This document shows positions 1-9,000 of a stretch of 31,161 nt of DNA, piece after piece. The stretch comes from a virus, in IMG/VR virus record IMGVR_UViG_3300008448_014967, positions 1-31,161 of that record; one strand, written 5' to 3'. Each line of letters opens with the position of its first letter. Positions within the stretch are counted from its first letter, which is position 1. A model generated the notes under the pieces. That model saw nothing but the letters and a program-made list of their open reading frames with translations, was not told where the DNA came from and ran no database searches. Made by a program: the position numbers and the translations under genes.

Positions 1-1
1 T

Positions 2-244
2 AGTTATAAATATTTTCCAGGAAGAGGGTATGCAGGGTTTGTTAACGGTAAAAAATTTACAGGTTTTTACGATGAGCGAGATCTTGAAGAATTAAAGGTA
101 AAATTACGTGCAGAAGAAGATAAACGCGAAAAAGAGGCTAAAAAACCAAAGCAAGAATTATCATTTCGCGATTATCTGGTAAAGCATGGTGATCCAGAAT
201 TTGTAAAAGATTATCTCGAATATATAGCAAGAAAAGAGTTGTAA
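2..244 (+). CDS. 3' end of unknown phage protein (5' truncated by window)
   Basis: This frame is open from the first bases to TAA at 242-244 and gives about 80 residues with no in-frame ATG, so the start lies upstream of the window. The visible part begins with an aromatic/Gly-rich segment (YFPGRGYAGFVNGKKF). It continues as a highly charged Glu/Lys stretch that is probably helical or coiled coil, and ends in FVKDYLEYIARKEL. No catalytic motif is visible. It runs in the same direction as the next genes, with a 29 bp gap before the following ORF. Function unknown. Confidence 0.6.
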   Translation, partial: SYKYFPGRGYAGFVNGKKFTGFYDERDLEELKVKLRAEEDKREKEAKKPKQELSFRDYLVKHGDPEFVKDYLEYIARKEL

Positions 245-266
245 GTCATAGTACACACCGTATAAT
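239..266 (+). promoter_or_regulatory. candidate sigma70-like promoter
   Basis: TTGTAA (239-244) is followed after 16 bp by a perfect TATAAT (261-266). The -10 box lies inside a small perfect inverted repeat, CCGTA-TAATT-TACGG (258-272), ending one base before the ATG at 274. Initiation 6-7 bases downstream of the -10 would leave almost no leader. The -35 half is weak and overlaps the stop codon of the upstream gene, so this is only a candidate. Confidence 0.35.
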
Positions 267-273
267 TTACGGC

Positions 274-405
274 ATGAATGAGCAGGAAGAAGAGTGCTTG
301 TATTACGATATTTCAGATGATCAGTATGGCTTTGTAAGAAGTGTTGATGATGATGAAAAAAATAGCTTGACGGAAAGCGATATTTATTCTATATTTGATA
401 TATGA
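274..405 (+). CDS. small acidic hypothetical protein (43 aa)
   Basis: ATG at 274 opens a 43-codon frame ending in TGA at 403-405. That stop overlaps the next start as ATGA, a phage-style translational coupling that supports the ORF being real. The product is strongly acidic (MNEQEEECLYYD..., and a DDDE run near residues 25-28), with one Cys at residue 8 and no transmembrane segment. Function unknown. Small acidic early proteins are common in tailed phages and some mimic DNA or bind host proteins, but nothing here identifies such a role. Confidence 0.55.
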   Translation: MNEQEEECLYYDISDDQYGFVRSVDDDEKNSLTESDIYSIFDI

Positions 406-1073
406 AAATTACATATCTGCATGTGAGATCAGTACACGATTACTTTAATCTATCAAAAAAAGAACGCGAAGTTTATGGCTTTTATAAAGTGCCTTTCTCT
501 CTCCCGTGGTCTATATATGATGATGAAGACGGTTGGGATGCATTTTACAAAAAAATTGCTAAAGAATACCCTATCCAATATTTCTTCCGTGTCTGGCTCT
601 TTAGCTTTAGCAACCCAATTTATGCATTTTTTAAGCATAAATTCTGCTGGCCATATGTTAACATTAAATCATGTGTATATAATTTTTTGAATCCGTGCTG
701 CCCGCGTTGGAGAAAAACTCTGCCTCGTCACAAATACATGGATATTTCAAGTATTATTGTTGAATCAAACTTTAATTTAATTTTAGATTTTTACTATGAG
801 GAAGTGAGAAATGGACATGTAGACTGGCAAGCAGATGAAGAGCATCGCGAATTCCATACAGCTCTAGTTAATGTTGTTGAATGGATTGAATATGAGCAAA
901 ACGTACTTGAGCAAAAAAGTATACATGCTCTGACTGCGGCCATAAAAGATCGAAAAGAGGAGCCGTATAAAGAAAAATATAGTGAATATGATGCTATTGA
1001 AAAACAAATTAGTGACAAGAAAACAGAAATCCTTAAATGGGTGATTGATAATCGCGAATATTTTTGGACATAA
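402..1073 (+). CDS. conserved phage hypothetical protein, aromatic-rich
   Basis: A 223-residue protein coupled to the upstream small ORF by an ATGA overlap. It is rich in Trp, Phe and Tyr, with segments RWRKTLPRHKYMD (about residues 102-114) and a charged helical second half ending EILKWVIDNREYFWT. The overall pattern (an Arg/Trp-rich central motif, then helices, then a terminal R-x-[YF]-[LF]-W-T) resembles a hypothetical family I recall from many tailed phages, but no function is known to me. It has no signal peptide. Three bases separate it from thyX, so it is probably co-transcribed with it. Confidence 0.75.
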   Translation: MKITYLHVRSVHDYFNLSKKEREVYGFYKVPFSLPWSIYDDEDGWDAFYKKIAKEYPIQYFFRVWLFSFSNPIYAFFKHKFCWPYVNIKSCVYNFLNPCCPRWRKTLPRHKYMDISSIIVESNFNLILDFYYEEVRNGHVDWQADEEHREFHTALVNVVEWIEYEQNVLEQKSIHALTAAIKDRKEEPYKEKYSEYDAIEKQISDKKTEILKWVIDNREYFWT

Positions 1074-1076
1074 TAT

Positions 1077-1724
1077 ATGGAAGTAAAATTAATATCTATA
1101 ACAAAACCTTGTATAGAAGGTATCAATACTGCAGAAGAGCTTATCTCATATTGCGCTCGGGTTTCAAATCCGAGCAATCAGATGAATACTGAGACAGCAC
1201 CAAAATTATTGAAGTATTTGATTGAGCATAAACATTGGTCACCGTTTGAGATGGTGAGTATGACGATAGAGATTAAGACCTCGCGTGCGATTGCTGCACA
1301 AATTCTCAGACATCGAAGTTTTTCCTTTCAAGAATTTTCGCAGAGATATTCTACTGCCACTGAGCTCGAACCGCTTCAGTGGCGTAAGCAAGGAAAAACA
1401 AATAGACAGGTAGGTGATGAAGATGCTAATGTTCTTAAATGTACAGAGATACGTATTAAAAATTTTCAAAAGAAATGCGTAGAAATGTATAACGATTTAA
1501 TTGAAGAGGGTGTAGCGAGAGAGTGTGCGAGAATGATTTTACCACTTAACACATCGACGACACTTTATATGTCTGGAACTTTAAGAAGTTGGGTACACTA
1601 TATAGATTTGCGTACAAAAGCTGATACACAGAAAGAGCATAGGGAAATCGCCGACCAATTAAAATGTATATTTACTGCGAACTTCCCTACGGTATCGAGA
1701 GCGTTATGCTGGATGGAAGAATGA
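1077..1724 (+). CDS. thyX: flavin-dependent thymidylate synthase ThyX
   Basis: ThyX converts dUMP to dTMP using methylene-tetrahydrofolate, NAD(P)H and FAD. The 215-residue length is normal for the family. The diagnostic ThyX motif RHRxxSxxxxSxRY is present at residues 78-91 (RHRSFSFQEFSQRY), binding dUMP and flavin. The conserved HWSPFE (residues 53-58) and the C-terminal RTKADTQKEHREIA block, equivalent to the family's R...AQxEIR segment, are also intact. The start is the only good ATG, 3 bp after the preceding stop. The end overlaps the HNH gene by ATGA. Its substrate could come from the dCMP deaminase encoded at 25959-26414. Phages carry thyX to support thymidine supply during replication. 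Confidence 0.96.
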   Translation: MEVKLISITKPCIEGINTAEELISYCARVSNPSNQMNTETAPKLLKYLIEHKHWSPFEMVSMTIEIKTSRAIAAQILRHRSFSFQEFSQRYSTATELEPLQWRKQGKTNRQVGDEDANVLKCTEIRIKNFQKKCVEMYNDLIEEGVARECARMILPLNTSTTLYMSGTLRSWVHYIDLRTKADTQKEHREIADQLKCIFTANFPTVSRALCWMEE

Positions 1725-2305
1725 GCTTATATTCAGAGATAGTTTTAGTTTTAAATAAAAATTGGCAGGCTATTAATGTTACTAGACCGTGCGATGCACT
1801 GTCTATGATGTATACTGGTAATGCAACAGGTTTGCATATTATTGGAAGTGAGAATATGGTTCCGTTAAAGTGGAATGACTGGGTAAAAATACCGTGTAGC
1901 GAAGGTGATAGTATTAAAACTGTACGTGGTAATATTCTGATACCAAAAATTATAATTCTATGTAATTTTAATCGGGTACCAAAAAAGAGACCGAAATTTA
2001 CTACAAAAAATCTATGGCAGCGTGATAAAGGCATATGTCAATACACCGGTAAAAAGCTTAAACCCAATGAGGGTAATATTGATCACGTGACACCACGTAG
2101 TAAAGGCGGTCAAACATCTTGGGATAATTGTGTTTTAGCACATAAGAGTGTAAATTCACAGAAAGCAGATAGAACTCCAGAAGAGGCAGGATTAAAGCTT
2201 ATTAAACAACCAGTAACGCCGCAAGAGCTTCCGTCAACATATTATATAAAAAACCCTCATGGTATAAAAGAGTGGGAAGTATTTTTGACACATTTGTCTA
2301 ATTGA
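1721..2305 (+). CDS. HNH endonuclease
   Basis: A 194-residue protein. The frame is open further upstream, but ATG 1721 is chosen because it overlaps the thyX stop as ATGA and gives the family-typical N-terminus (VLVLNKNWQAINVTRP). The HNH core lies at about residues 99-151: CQYTGKKL, then IDHVTPRSKGG with the catalytic-type D121-H122, then SWDNCVLA with N136, and VNSQKADRTPEEAGL with N145. The two CxxC zinc pairs of classical McrA-like HNH proteins are absent (CxxT and HxxV), as in the CQYTG-type subfamily common in phages and bacteria. It could be a free-standing homing-type nuclease or a DNA-processing enzyme. Confidence 0.88.
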   Translation: MSLYSEIVLVLNKNWQAINVTRPCDALSMMYTGNATGLHIIGSENMVPLKWNDWVKIPCSEGDSIKTVRGNILIPKIIILCNFNRVPKKRPKFTTKNLWQRDKGICQYTGKKLKPNEGNIDHVTPRSKGGQTSWDNCVLAHKSVNSQKADRTPEEAGLKLIKQPVTPQELPSTYYIKNPHGIKEWEVFLTHLSN

Positions 2306-2320
2306 GAATTTTAATTATGC

Positions 2321-2328
2321 TATAAGTA
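2321..2328 (+). promoter_or_regulatory. T4-late-like promoter element TATAAGTA
   Basis: TATAAGTA, within TATAAGTACT, lies in the 36 bp gap before the lectin-like gene, with 13 bases between the element and its ATG. It is a one-base variant of the T4 late -10 element TATAAATA, and the same ten bases recur at 23421. By the T4 spacing, the start site would fall near 2334. Confidence 0.45.
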
Positions 2329-2341
2329 CTAATGTTACTTT

Positions 2342-3277
2342 ATGGCAAACCGTTACGAGCTACCACTTGATGCAATAGCAGGTTCAATTTTTCTTGCAAA
2401 AAATCTCGATACTGCAAAAGATATCGTAGTTTCGTTTGATTATGCGTGTTATGGTATTGAGACTTCAGGCAGTGAAGGTTTTTGCGTATATTTTATTAAT
2501 GCGTTTGCTGATACCTTAAAAGGAGGTGGTCCGGGACCAGGGCTATGTTATGCAATGACAGAAGGGGTAACGGCGAGAGATAGTGATAATAATATACGTA
2601 CTTTTTATGATGGTGCATATTATGGAGAGTTTGGTGTGGGATTTGATCTTACTGGAAATTTCGCAACAAGTGGATTCGGATCTGCGGGTGGTTACGCATT
2701 ACCGGTACCGAATACTATAGCAATACGTGATTCTTATAATACAAAGTTTAACCTTGTATATCGTTCAGAGAATTTGAGTAGTTCAGCGTTCGAATACCCG
2801 TTTTCACTTTATCAGCAAAAAATCGCAACAGATTTTGAGTATAGACGTATTCGCGTAAGATTAACAGATTTTTGTCAGCGTATAATCGTGGATGTGAGTC
2901 ACCCTGATTCTGGGGAATGTTTTGTAAATTATGTTGATATGCCGGTACCAGGTGACCGACCACCTTCGCTTAATTGCTGTTTATCATTTGCGTCAGGTAC
3001 AACGCGAACAAGTCTTAGAATTAAAAATTTCAATATTAACGGATTCTTTACACAGTTAAGCGGCGCTGATACTACTGATATATTTACATACATTGCAGAA
3101 CCTTATATGGGTCTCGTGCCTACAATCGCGAATTTTACAGTATTTGATACACTCTCTGTGGTAAATGCCCCTCCATTTGATACCGGGCCTATACTCTCTA
3201 CACCATTAATAAATATAACAACTGGTACTGCACCGTTTACTAATGATGACAATTATATTCTTATAACACCACTTTAG
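2342..3277 (+). CDS. virion adhesin with L-type-lectin-like beta-sandwich
   Basis: A 311-residue protein with no signal peptide and no enzyme motif. Residues 28-110 have the flavour of legume/L-type lectin or ConA-like glucanase folds: a buried strand VVSFDYACYGIE, then the GSEGFCVYFINAF strand equivalent to the lectin 'DGxAFxF' segment, then a Gly/Pro loop, then EFGVGFDLTGNF, which matches the 'xGVEFDT' metal-site strand. The second half has further alternating strands (YRRIRVRLTDF; LNCCLSFAS). It opens a run of fibre genes, which supports a tail or fibre-tip carbohydrate-binding role. The lectin assignment rests on motif resemblance; the exact ligand is unknown. Confidence 0.72.
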   Translation: MANRYELPLDAIAGSIFLAKNLDTAKDIVVSFDYACYGIETSGSEGFCVYFINAFADTLKGGGPGPGLCYAMTEGVTARDSDNNIRTFYDGAYYGEFGVGFDLTGNFATSGFGSAGGYALPVPNTIAIRDSYNTKFNLVYRSENLSSSAFEYPFSLYQQKIATDFEYRRIRVRLTDFCQRIIVDVSHPDSGECFVNYVDMPVPGDRPPSLNCCLSFASGTTRTSLRIKNFNINGFFTQLSGADTTDIFTYIAEPYMGLVPTIANFTVFDTLSVVNAPPFDTGPILSTPLINITTGTAPFTNDDNYILITPL

Positions 3278-3291
3278 TTATTGATTTTTAA

Positions 3292-3299
3292 AATAAATA
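3292..3299 (+). promoter_or_regulatory. T4-late-like promoter element AATAAATA
   Basis: AATAAATACT sits in the 34 bp gap before the fibre gene, with 12 bases between the octamer and its ATG. It matches the NATAAATA late element reported for T4-like cyanophages and shares the trailing CT with the elements at 2321, 23421 and 26882. Confidence 0.45.
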
Positions 3300-3311
3300 C
3301 TTTACAAGCGC

Positions 3312-4607
3312 ATGGCAAATATATCAGCAAAATTATCACTTAATGTACCAGCAATTACCGCTCTCTGTAAAGGCGAACCTGGTACGTCAATATTAAACGG
3401 TACTGGAGCACCTACAGCTGGCATCGGTAATGATGGTGATTTCTTTATTAACACCGCTTCTTATCAATTATATGGTCCAAAAGCTGGTGTATGGAATACA
3501 CCTGTTCAGCTTAATAACAATATTTTAGCACCAAAGTGGGATTCTGCATACAATACTTTAAGTTCACTTAGCGCCTCATGGGTTGGTGATAATACAACTG
3601 TATCTAGCAACAGTGCGAGATGGTCCGGTGTGTTTTCAACAACCCGTGCTTATAGTGGTGATTGGAATAGCGCTTTCAATACTGCATTAATTGTAAATAA
3701 TGTAAGCGGTGACTGGGATCTTGCACCAAACGTTTATACAACAGTTGATACCTATAGCGCGAACTGGAATAGTGTTTATAATACTGTTAGAGGTGTTAGT
3801 GCTGATAATAGTGCGAAGTTAAATAGCGTTTTTAGCAATGTAAATGTTAATAGCGCTTTTTGGAATAAAGATGCAGATACACAGGTACGCAGCCTTACCG
3901 GAAACTGGCAAAACACCTACACTGTTATGTACAATAATAGCGCTAATTGGGACACTGCTTTCGCTACAGCAGGTACAGATTTAGGTGTACGTAGCCTTAC
4001 CGGAAACTGGCAAAGTACATATAACAATACATATTCGACAAGCGCACGCTGGGAGAATGCTTTTACTGTAACAAGTTCACAGAGTGCAAATAATAGAGGT
4101 GTATTTACAAATGTACGTTCACAAAGCGCTTCATGGATTGACACAAATACTACAGTTTGGACGTATAGTGCTGCGTGGAATGCTAGTACAGATTTTTCGC
4201 GCTATAACGCAACGTATAGTACTGTATTCTCTAACTCGGCTAATTGGTCAACCGATGATTTTATCATAATATGCAGCGATGAAACCACAGATCTAGCACC
4301 GACATCAAGTATAATGACGTTTAGGACACCTTTTGCTATGTATTTGAATGAGGTAAGAGCTTCCGTAAGTCAAGCTTCTACCATCTCAAATATAGTATTA
4401 GATATTTCAGCTAATAATACTTCAATTTTCTCGACAAAATTAAGCATTAATCAAGATCAAACAACATCTACAACTGCAACGATACCCGCAGTAATAACTA
4501 CAAATTTATTATCTGATGATACACGTATTAATGTGGGTATTGATCAGGTTGGTTTGTTGAATACTGGTAGAGGTTTAAAACTTACTTTCAAGGGATACAG
4601 AACATAA
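3312..4607 (+). CDS. tail fibre protein with 14-residue Trp repeats
   Basis: A 431-residue structural protein. Residues 1-70 are a Gly-rich head (GNDGDFFINTASYQLYGPK) like the attachment or collagen-like leader seen in phage fibres. Residues about 76-312 are a repeat shaft in which W-x2-[AV]-[YF]-x-T...S-A-x-W recurs mostly every 14 residues (two heptads), suggesting a trimeric coiled-coil-like stalk. The last about 115 residues, starting DDFIIICSDETTDL and ending TGRGLKLTFKGYRT, resemble a beta-rich C-terminal domain widespread on phage fibres. Direct nucleotide repeats lie inside the shaft. It probably acts in host recognition, alongside the lectin-like neighbour. Confidence 0.82.
   Translation: MANISAKLSLNVPAITALCKGEPGTSILNGTGAPTAGIGNDGDFFINTASYQLYGPKAGVWNTPVQLNNNILAPKWDSAYNTLSSLSASWVGDNTTVSSNSARWSGVFSTTRAYSGDWNSAFNTALIVNNVSGDWDLAPNVYTTVDTYSANWNSVYNTVRGVSADNSAKLNSVFSNVNVNSAFWNKDADTQVRSLTGNWQNTYTVMYNNSANWDTAFATAGTDLGVRSLTGNWQSTYNNTYSTSARWENAFTVTSSQSANNRGVFTNVRSQSASWIDTNTTVWTYSAAWNASTDFSRYNATYSTVFSNSANWSTDDFIIICSDETTDLAPTSSIMTFRTPFAMYLNEVRASVSQASTISNIVLDISANNTSIFSTKLSINQDQTTSTTATIPAVITTNLLSDDTRINVGIDQVGLLNTGRGLKLTFKGYRT
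3537..4247 (+). repeat. tandem ~42 bp coding repeats (fibre shaft)
   Basis: Trp codons mark degenerate repeats of mostly 14 codons, with a few units of 13, 15, 17, 18 or 20 codons. Consensus at protein level is W-N-S-[AV]-[YF]-N-T-V, then variable residues, then S-A-N before the next W. One 22-bp stretch is repeated exactly at 3891-3912 and 3993-4014, which points to recent local duplication. This is coding repeat structure, not CRISPR. Confidence 0.8.
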
Positions 4608-4611
4608 TAGC

Positions 4612-6024
4612 ATGAGAAGCTATACATTCGTATTATCAAGTGATCAAAAACAGTCCTTACCGATTATTTTAAATCACTATCTTTTTGAAGACCCGGTATA
4701 TGGAATCTCGTTTACCTACCCGAATACTGCAAATGGAAGCTTTTTTCACACAACAACTGGTTCTTTCACATACCCTGTAACAGCGAACGGCGGCATGATA
4801 TACCCGTGGGGGTATGTCGTCCAGACTATCCGCACAAATCTTACAGCGGGTCCTTTTAAGGGCCCATATACAATAAATTTTTGCCCATCTGGTATTGATA
4901 CGAGGTATTTTAACGTTTTAAAAATAATATATGATTTTGATAACGGCGAGCAAATTTATAATGTTGAAAAAGATATTGTACCGAATTTAAGGGAACGATT
5001 TTTACAGTCAAAAAGCCCTGTCGAGACAACACCAAGCAGAGTATATTACCCGGGACCTGAATTGACAACGTTCCATCCAATTGTTTCCGTTATTAACAGT
5101 AATTTAACACAAAATATCTATAATATAACTTTCAGCCTAGTACCTGAATCAATTTATGATTATAGTTCCTTAAAAGTTCTTAATGCTATACAACCCGGTG
5201 TAAGAACCCGTGAAACCATGGGCATGTTTGAAATAGAAAATTCTGATTTCGTAACAAATGCAAGAATTTTAAGTACCGCCGACACAAAATATAGTGAGGG
5301 TCTTGTATTCACGCCTTCACAGTACGGAAATCTCGCTGTATGGTTAGATGCCTCAGAGAGTTTATCATTAGACAGAGATAATAGTTATAGAGTAAAATTG
5401 TGGCAAGATAAGAGCGGCAATGATAATCATTTCTATCAACTTTCTAGCTTTAACAAGCCAACCTTTGTCTATGCAAAACAAACTTCTGCAAACCGTAAAG
5501 CATTAAAATTTGCAGGCTCTCTCGAAGATGTACAGGATCAAAAATATTTAACATGTGTTAATAATACCGCTCTCAACGCAATAGTCAGCGGGTATACTGT
5601 TGCTTTTGTTTTACACCCTGGTTCTCTTTCTGGTACCCTTATCACACAAGCGAGTAATACTAATAATCCACGTAATAACATGTCAATATCATTCATTGAC
5701 TCGTACGGGGTAAGTCTCACACAAGGATTATCAGATCATACAACAAGAATTGATAATATATCACTTAATTTATCAAGTTATAATTTATTTACATTTACTG
5801 TAGCAGGCTCCTCATTACACACATCTACAGATGAGTTGGAATTAGATATTCCTAATCAAAACTACACTTTTGGTAACAATGAAGCAGATATTACAATAGG
5901 CCCGTTGTTAAGTACAGAAATTTCTGAAATTTTAATATATACTGAACCACTTTCTAAAATATCTCTTGACAAACTTAGAGCTGATCTGTGCTCAAAGTGG
6001 AATATAACGTATCAAACCAATTGA
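4612..6024 (+). CDS. virion adhesin with C-terminal LamG/ConA-like domain
   Basis: A 470-residue protein, 4 bp after the fibre gene. The N-terminal half is beta-rich with no recognised domain and holds a short internal duplication (SFTYPNTANG at residues 33-42 and SFTYPVTANG at 51-60). The C-terminal half begins at about residue 240 with LAVWLDASESLSLD...VKLWQDKSGNDNHF and ends ISEILIYTEPLSKISLDKLRADL. This is the hallmark pattern of bacterial and phage laminin-G-like/ConA-like lectin domains. It probably belongs to the same adsorption structure as its neighbours. No signal peptide or catalytic motif was seen. Confidence 0.8.
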   Translation: MRSYTFVLSSDQKQSLPIILNHYLFEDPVYGISFTYPNTANGSFFHTTTGSFTYPVTANGGMIYPWGYVVQTIRTNLTAGPFKGPYTINFCPSGIDTRYFNVLKIIYDFDNGEQIYNVEKDIVPNLRERFLQSKSPVETTPSRVYYPGPELTTFHPIVSVINSNLTQNIYNITFSLVPESIYDYSSLKVLNAIQPGVRTRETMGMFEIENSDFVTNARILSTADTKYSEGLVFTPSQYGNLAVWLDASESLSLDRDNSYRVKLWQDKSGNDNHFYQLSSFNKPTFVYAKQTSANRKALKFAGSLEDVQDQKYLTCVNNTALNAIVSGYTVAFVLHPGSLSGTLITQASNTNNPRNNMSISFIDSYGVSLTQGLSDHTTRIDNISLNLSSYNLFTFTVAGSSLHTSTDELELDIPNQNYTFGNNEADITIGPLLSTEISEILIYTEPLSKISLDKLRADLCSKWNITYQTN

Positions 6025-6030
6025 TGTTAC

Positions 6031-6038
6031 TATAAATA
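6031..6038 (+). promoter_or_regulatory. T4-late-like promoter element TATAAATA
   Basis: A perfect T4 late consensus octamer lies in the 19 bp gap before the 1152-residue adhesin gene, with only 5 bases between it and the ATG at 6044. By T4 geometry (element at -13 to -6) transcription would begin at the ATG itself, giving a leaderless message. The alternative is that the element serves another purpose. Confidence 0.5.
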
Positions 6039-6043
6039 ACGTT

Positions 6044-9000
6044 ATGGAGATTGTCTCTCTTAGTTCAACAAATTTTATCGGCTTATCCTCAAATTATGTA
6101 TATGATAAGGCATTAAGATTTAAAGAAAATATCGTCTACACAGAAAACGGGTTATATTTTCCAAAATCTAATGCTCTTACTAATGCAAATGACGTTGCAA
6201 CAAATAATTTTTCACATTTATTTTTATCATATAAAGCACCACTAACCGATAATATCTATATTAAAGATCTTGAACGGTTAGAAGATGAAGGGTTCTCTAC
6301 ATATCTTGCAATAAATGCGCTGAATGGTATTACCGGTGAGAGTACTTTTCTTGTCGTAGAAGAGCCTACTGTGGATGTAAATACTGCGAGCATTGCAATG
6401 ACAGGTGCGGTGGATGCGATCGATAACCGGTATTTATTTGAAATAGAATTTATTGATGATGCACTTTGTAGCGTCAAACATGAAACTAATCTCGAATCGA
6501 GATATATGACAGTAGATTATCTCGGTAATATTACATTTACTAAAAAAGGTAATTACGATCACTTATATGATTTAAGTCCACAGTTGTTTTATTACCTTTA
6601 CGATAGAGAGCAAGATTATATAGTTTTTTATAAAAATATTAGCGATATTGCAATGTACGTTACTTACAATATTTTTGAAGAAACGCTTACTCTCACCGAG
6701 CCTTTCACAGGTGTCTTAACACCCTATACGTCGTTAAGTATTTTTAAATGTATAAATCGCAATGAAGCACCTAATGATACTAAATTGTTTGATTCATGGG
6801 TCGCTTATAATAAAGATCAAAAAACAAATTCCCAAGAAATATTTGCAACACGGAGTACGGCAGCGATAGATTCCAATGTTCTTTTAAACGCAGAGTACAA
6901 TTCTCTTTCCAGCAACTCTCTCGATTTAAATATTCTTTCTTTAAAAAATACTAATACACCAGAAAATTTTCAATCACGCAATAACCCTTTTAGTTTTACA
7001 AAGACACCACTCTTTACAGAAGCTGAGTCAGATTTTAGAGATTATAAACGCATATTTGCAGGTTCAAATCAGCTTCTCGGTAATGATAATATTACACTCG
7101 GTTACGATGCGTATACTACAGATATTGTTCTTAAGAGTGACAGTATCACTTACTTTCATATACCACAAAATACGTATCCGTATATTCAATTAAATATAGG
7201 TGAATCAGGTCTCCAGGAGGCAGGTGCTATTGCAGGTGATCACCCTTTAAAGGCAGATAAGATATTTAAACGGCTTGGTAACAATAAATATACTTCGCAT
7301 TTTGGTGAATCCATCGAAGAAGCGACAGGTAGTTTTCTTTGCACATGGCTATCTGGTAACCATAACCCAAATTCTAAACCTATATGGGTTGATAGATATT
7401 ATAACCCTTCAAAAGTTTCATTTTTTGGAGCACTTTCAACAAATCAAGTTCAGTCAATAGTATATAAATCACTACTTGAGTGTCTTGCAGGTACAGTAGC
7501 TGACATTCTTAAAAACGTAACCGTGTTTGACAAGCCTTCTGATATGGTTCTTGAACCAGGTACGTATTATGCATATCACCACTACGGTCAAGATGATATA
7601 AGTAGGTATATTCTTTCTCTTAATAATCATCTAGTACAAGAAAATATTAATATAGTAAGAGATGCAGAGACAACATCAGAGGTTTTTTATGATGGTACTG
7701 AATATATGCTTGACGGTTCAATTTACGGTGTTACGAACAGTCTTTCTGCTATTCAAGATTCTGGTCAATTTACACTTTCGTTTTTTGCTCATAGCAATGA
7801 TTGGACAAAGCCGTTTGCAGGCCAATTAATAGGTAATTATGCGACCGATGGGTTTGGTATTTTTAATCAAAATACTTTAACACCGATGTTATATGTACCT
7901 ACTCTTTGCGGTAGTGTCATCTTTAACACCGACATTACACCTATAAAAACACTCACATATAAGAGTACTGCTGCTGCTTTCTTGCGACCTGCAGGTATTA
8001 GTAGTTATTACGTGGTACATACTGATGGGCAACTTAACAGATATAGTGCATCTGACACACTTTTACAGGAAATAACACTACCAGATTTTAAAAATTTTAT
8101 ATCGTATGATAGTACATTAACCGAAGATTACTTGCTTTACGGTAGTATCGTAAACCCTGATAGACATATCGTTAAAGTAAATACTTCACAAGGTATCATA
8201 ACCGATATTACAAATCAAGTTTTATCAGATTTAACAGCTCGTTTTGCATACGATGTTGAGCGTAACTGGTATCCTACATCTTCAGGCTCTACTCTTTTAA
8301 AGCAAGCTTCCTCGATCGACTATTATAACGGTTATTTTTATCTTACACCTGGTAAGTCAGCATCGCGTGTTGATGATACAATATATTACTTGCGCGACAA
8401 TAATACTATAATGAAGTGGGATGATATTGAAGAAAATACTTCATTGCCAGCTGTTACTGCATTTAAATCAAAAACTGTTATTAATGATTTTGAAATCGAC
8501 TATCAGAATAATATGTGGATATTAGCTGATAACAATAAATTTTACAAATACACCCTCGAAAAAGAATTCATCTTATCAGGTGCACTTGATGATAAGGATT
8601 ATACAAATTATAATATTGGGTTTATTGCGGATTTTTCTGATGGTGAGTACTATCAGAGAGCAGTAATTACACGCATTGGTTATGAACAACTACCACCACC
8701 ACCTGCTGACCCAACAAATACTAGTCTGTCTGCTCAAAATTACAATTTTAGTATGCTAGATATGCAGGGTAATTTACTCTCAAGCTTTAAGTATCAAACA
8801 TTAACAGGTAGTGCAATTTTTGATCCATCTAACTCTGATTATTTGCGAAAATTTGTTAATAATAAGTATACAGAGAGCAATTTAAATGTAAAAGCTACAC
8901 TTACAAATGCTTTTAATATCACTGACACCCTAACAATTGACTTGCCACACTCACTTGCTAATGTTGATCCGGGGTATCATCATTTTGCTGTCCGTTTTGA

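Noticed and set aside
5-12. TATAAATA at the very start of the window
   Set aside because: It lies within an open coding frame (Tyr-Lys-Tyr codons) and no gene starts close downstream, so it is probably a codon coincidence.
794-1177. Minus-strand 127-codon frame over the hypothetical gene and thyX
   Set aside because: It is antisense to conserved coding sequence, Ser/Cys-rich and low complexity, with no neighbour linkage.
1721-2305. HNH protein as a degenerate, inactive nuclease because CxxC pairs are missing
   Set aside because: The CQYTG-type subfamily typically lacks these cysteines, while the catalytic D-H and N residues are kept here.
3891-4014. Direct repeats that could suggest a CRISPR array
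   Set aside because: The repeats are in frame, degenerate and without unique spacers of constant length; they code for a fibre shaft.
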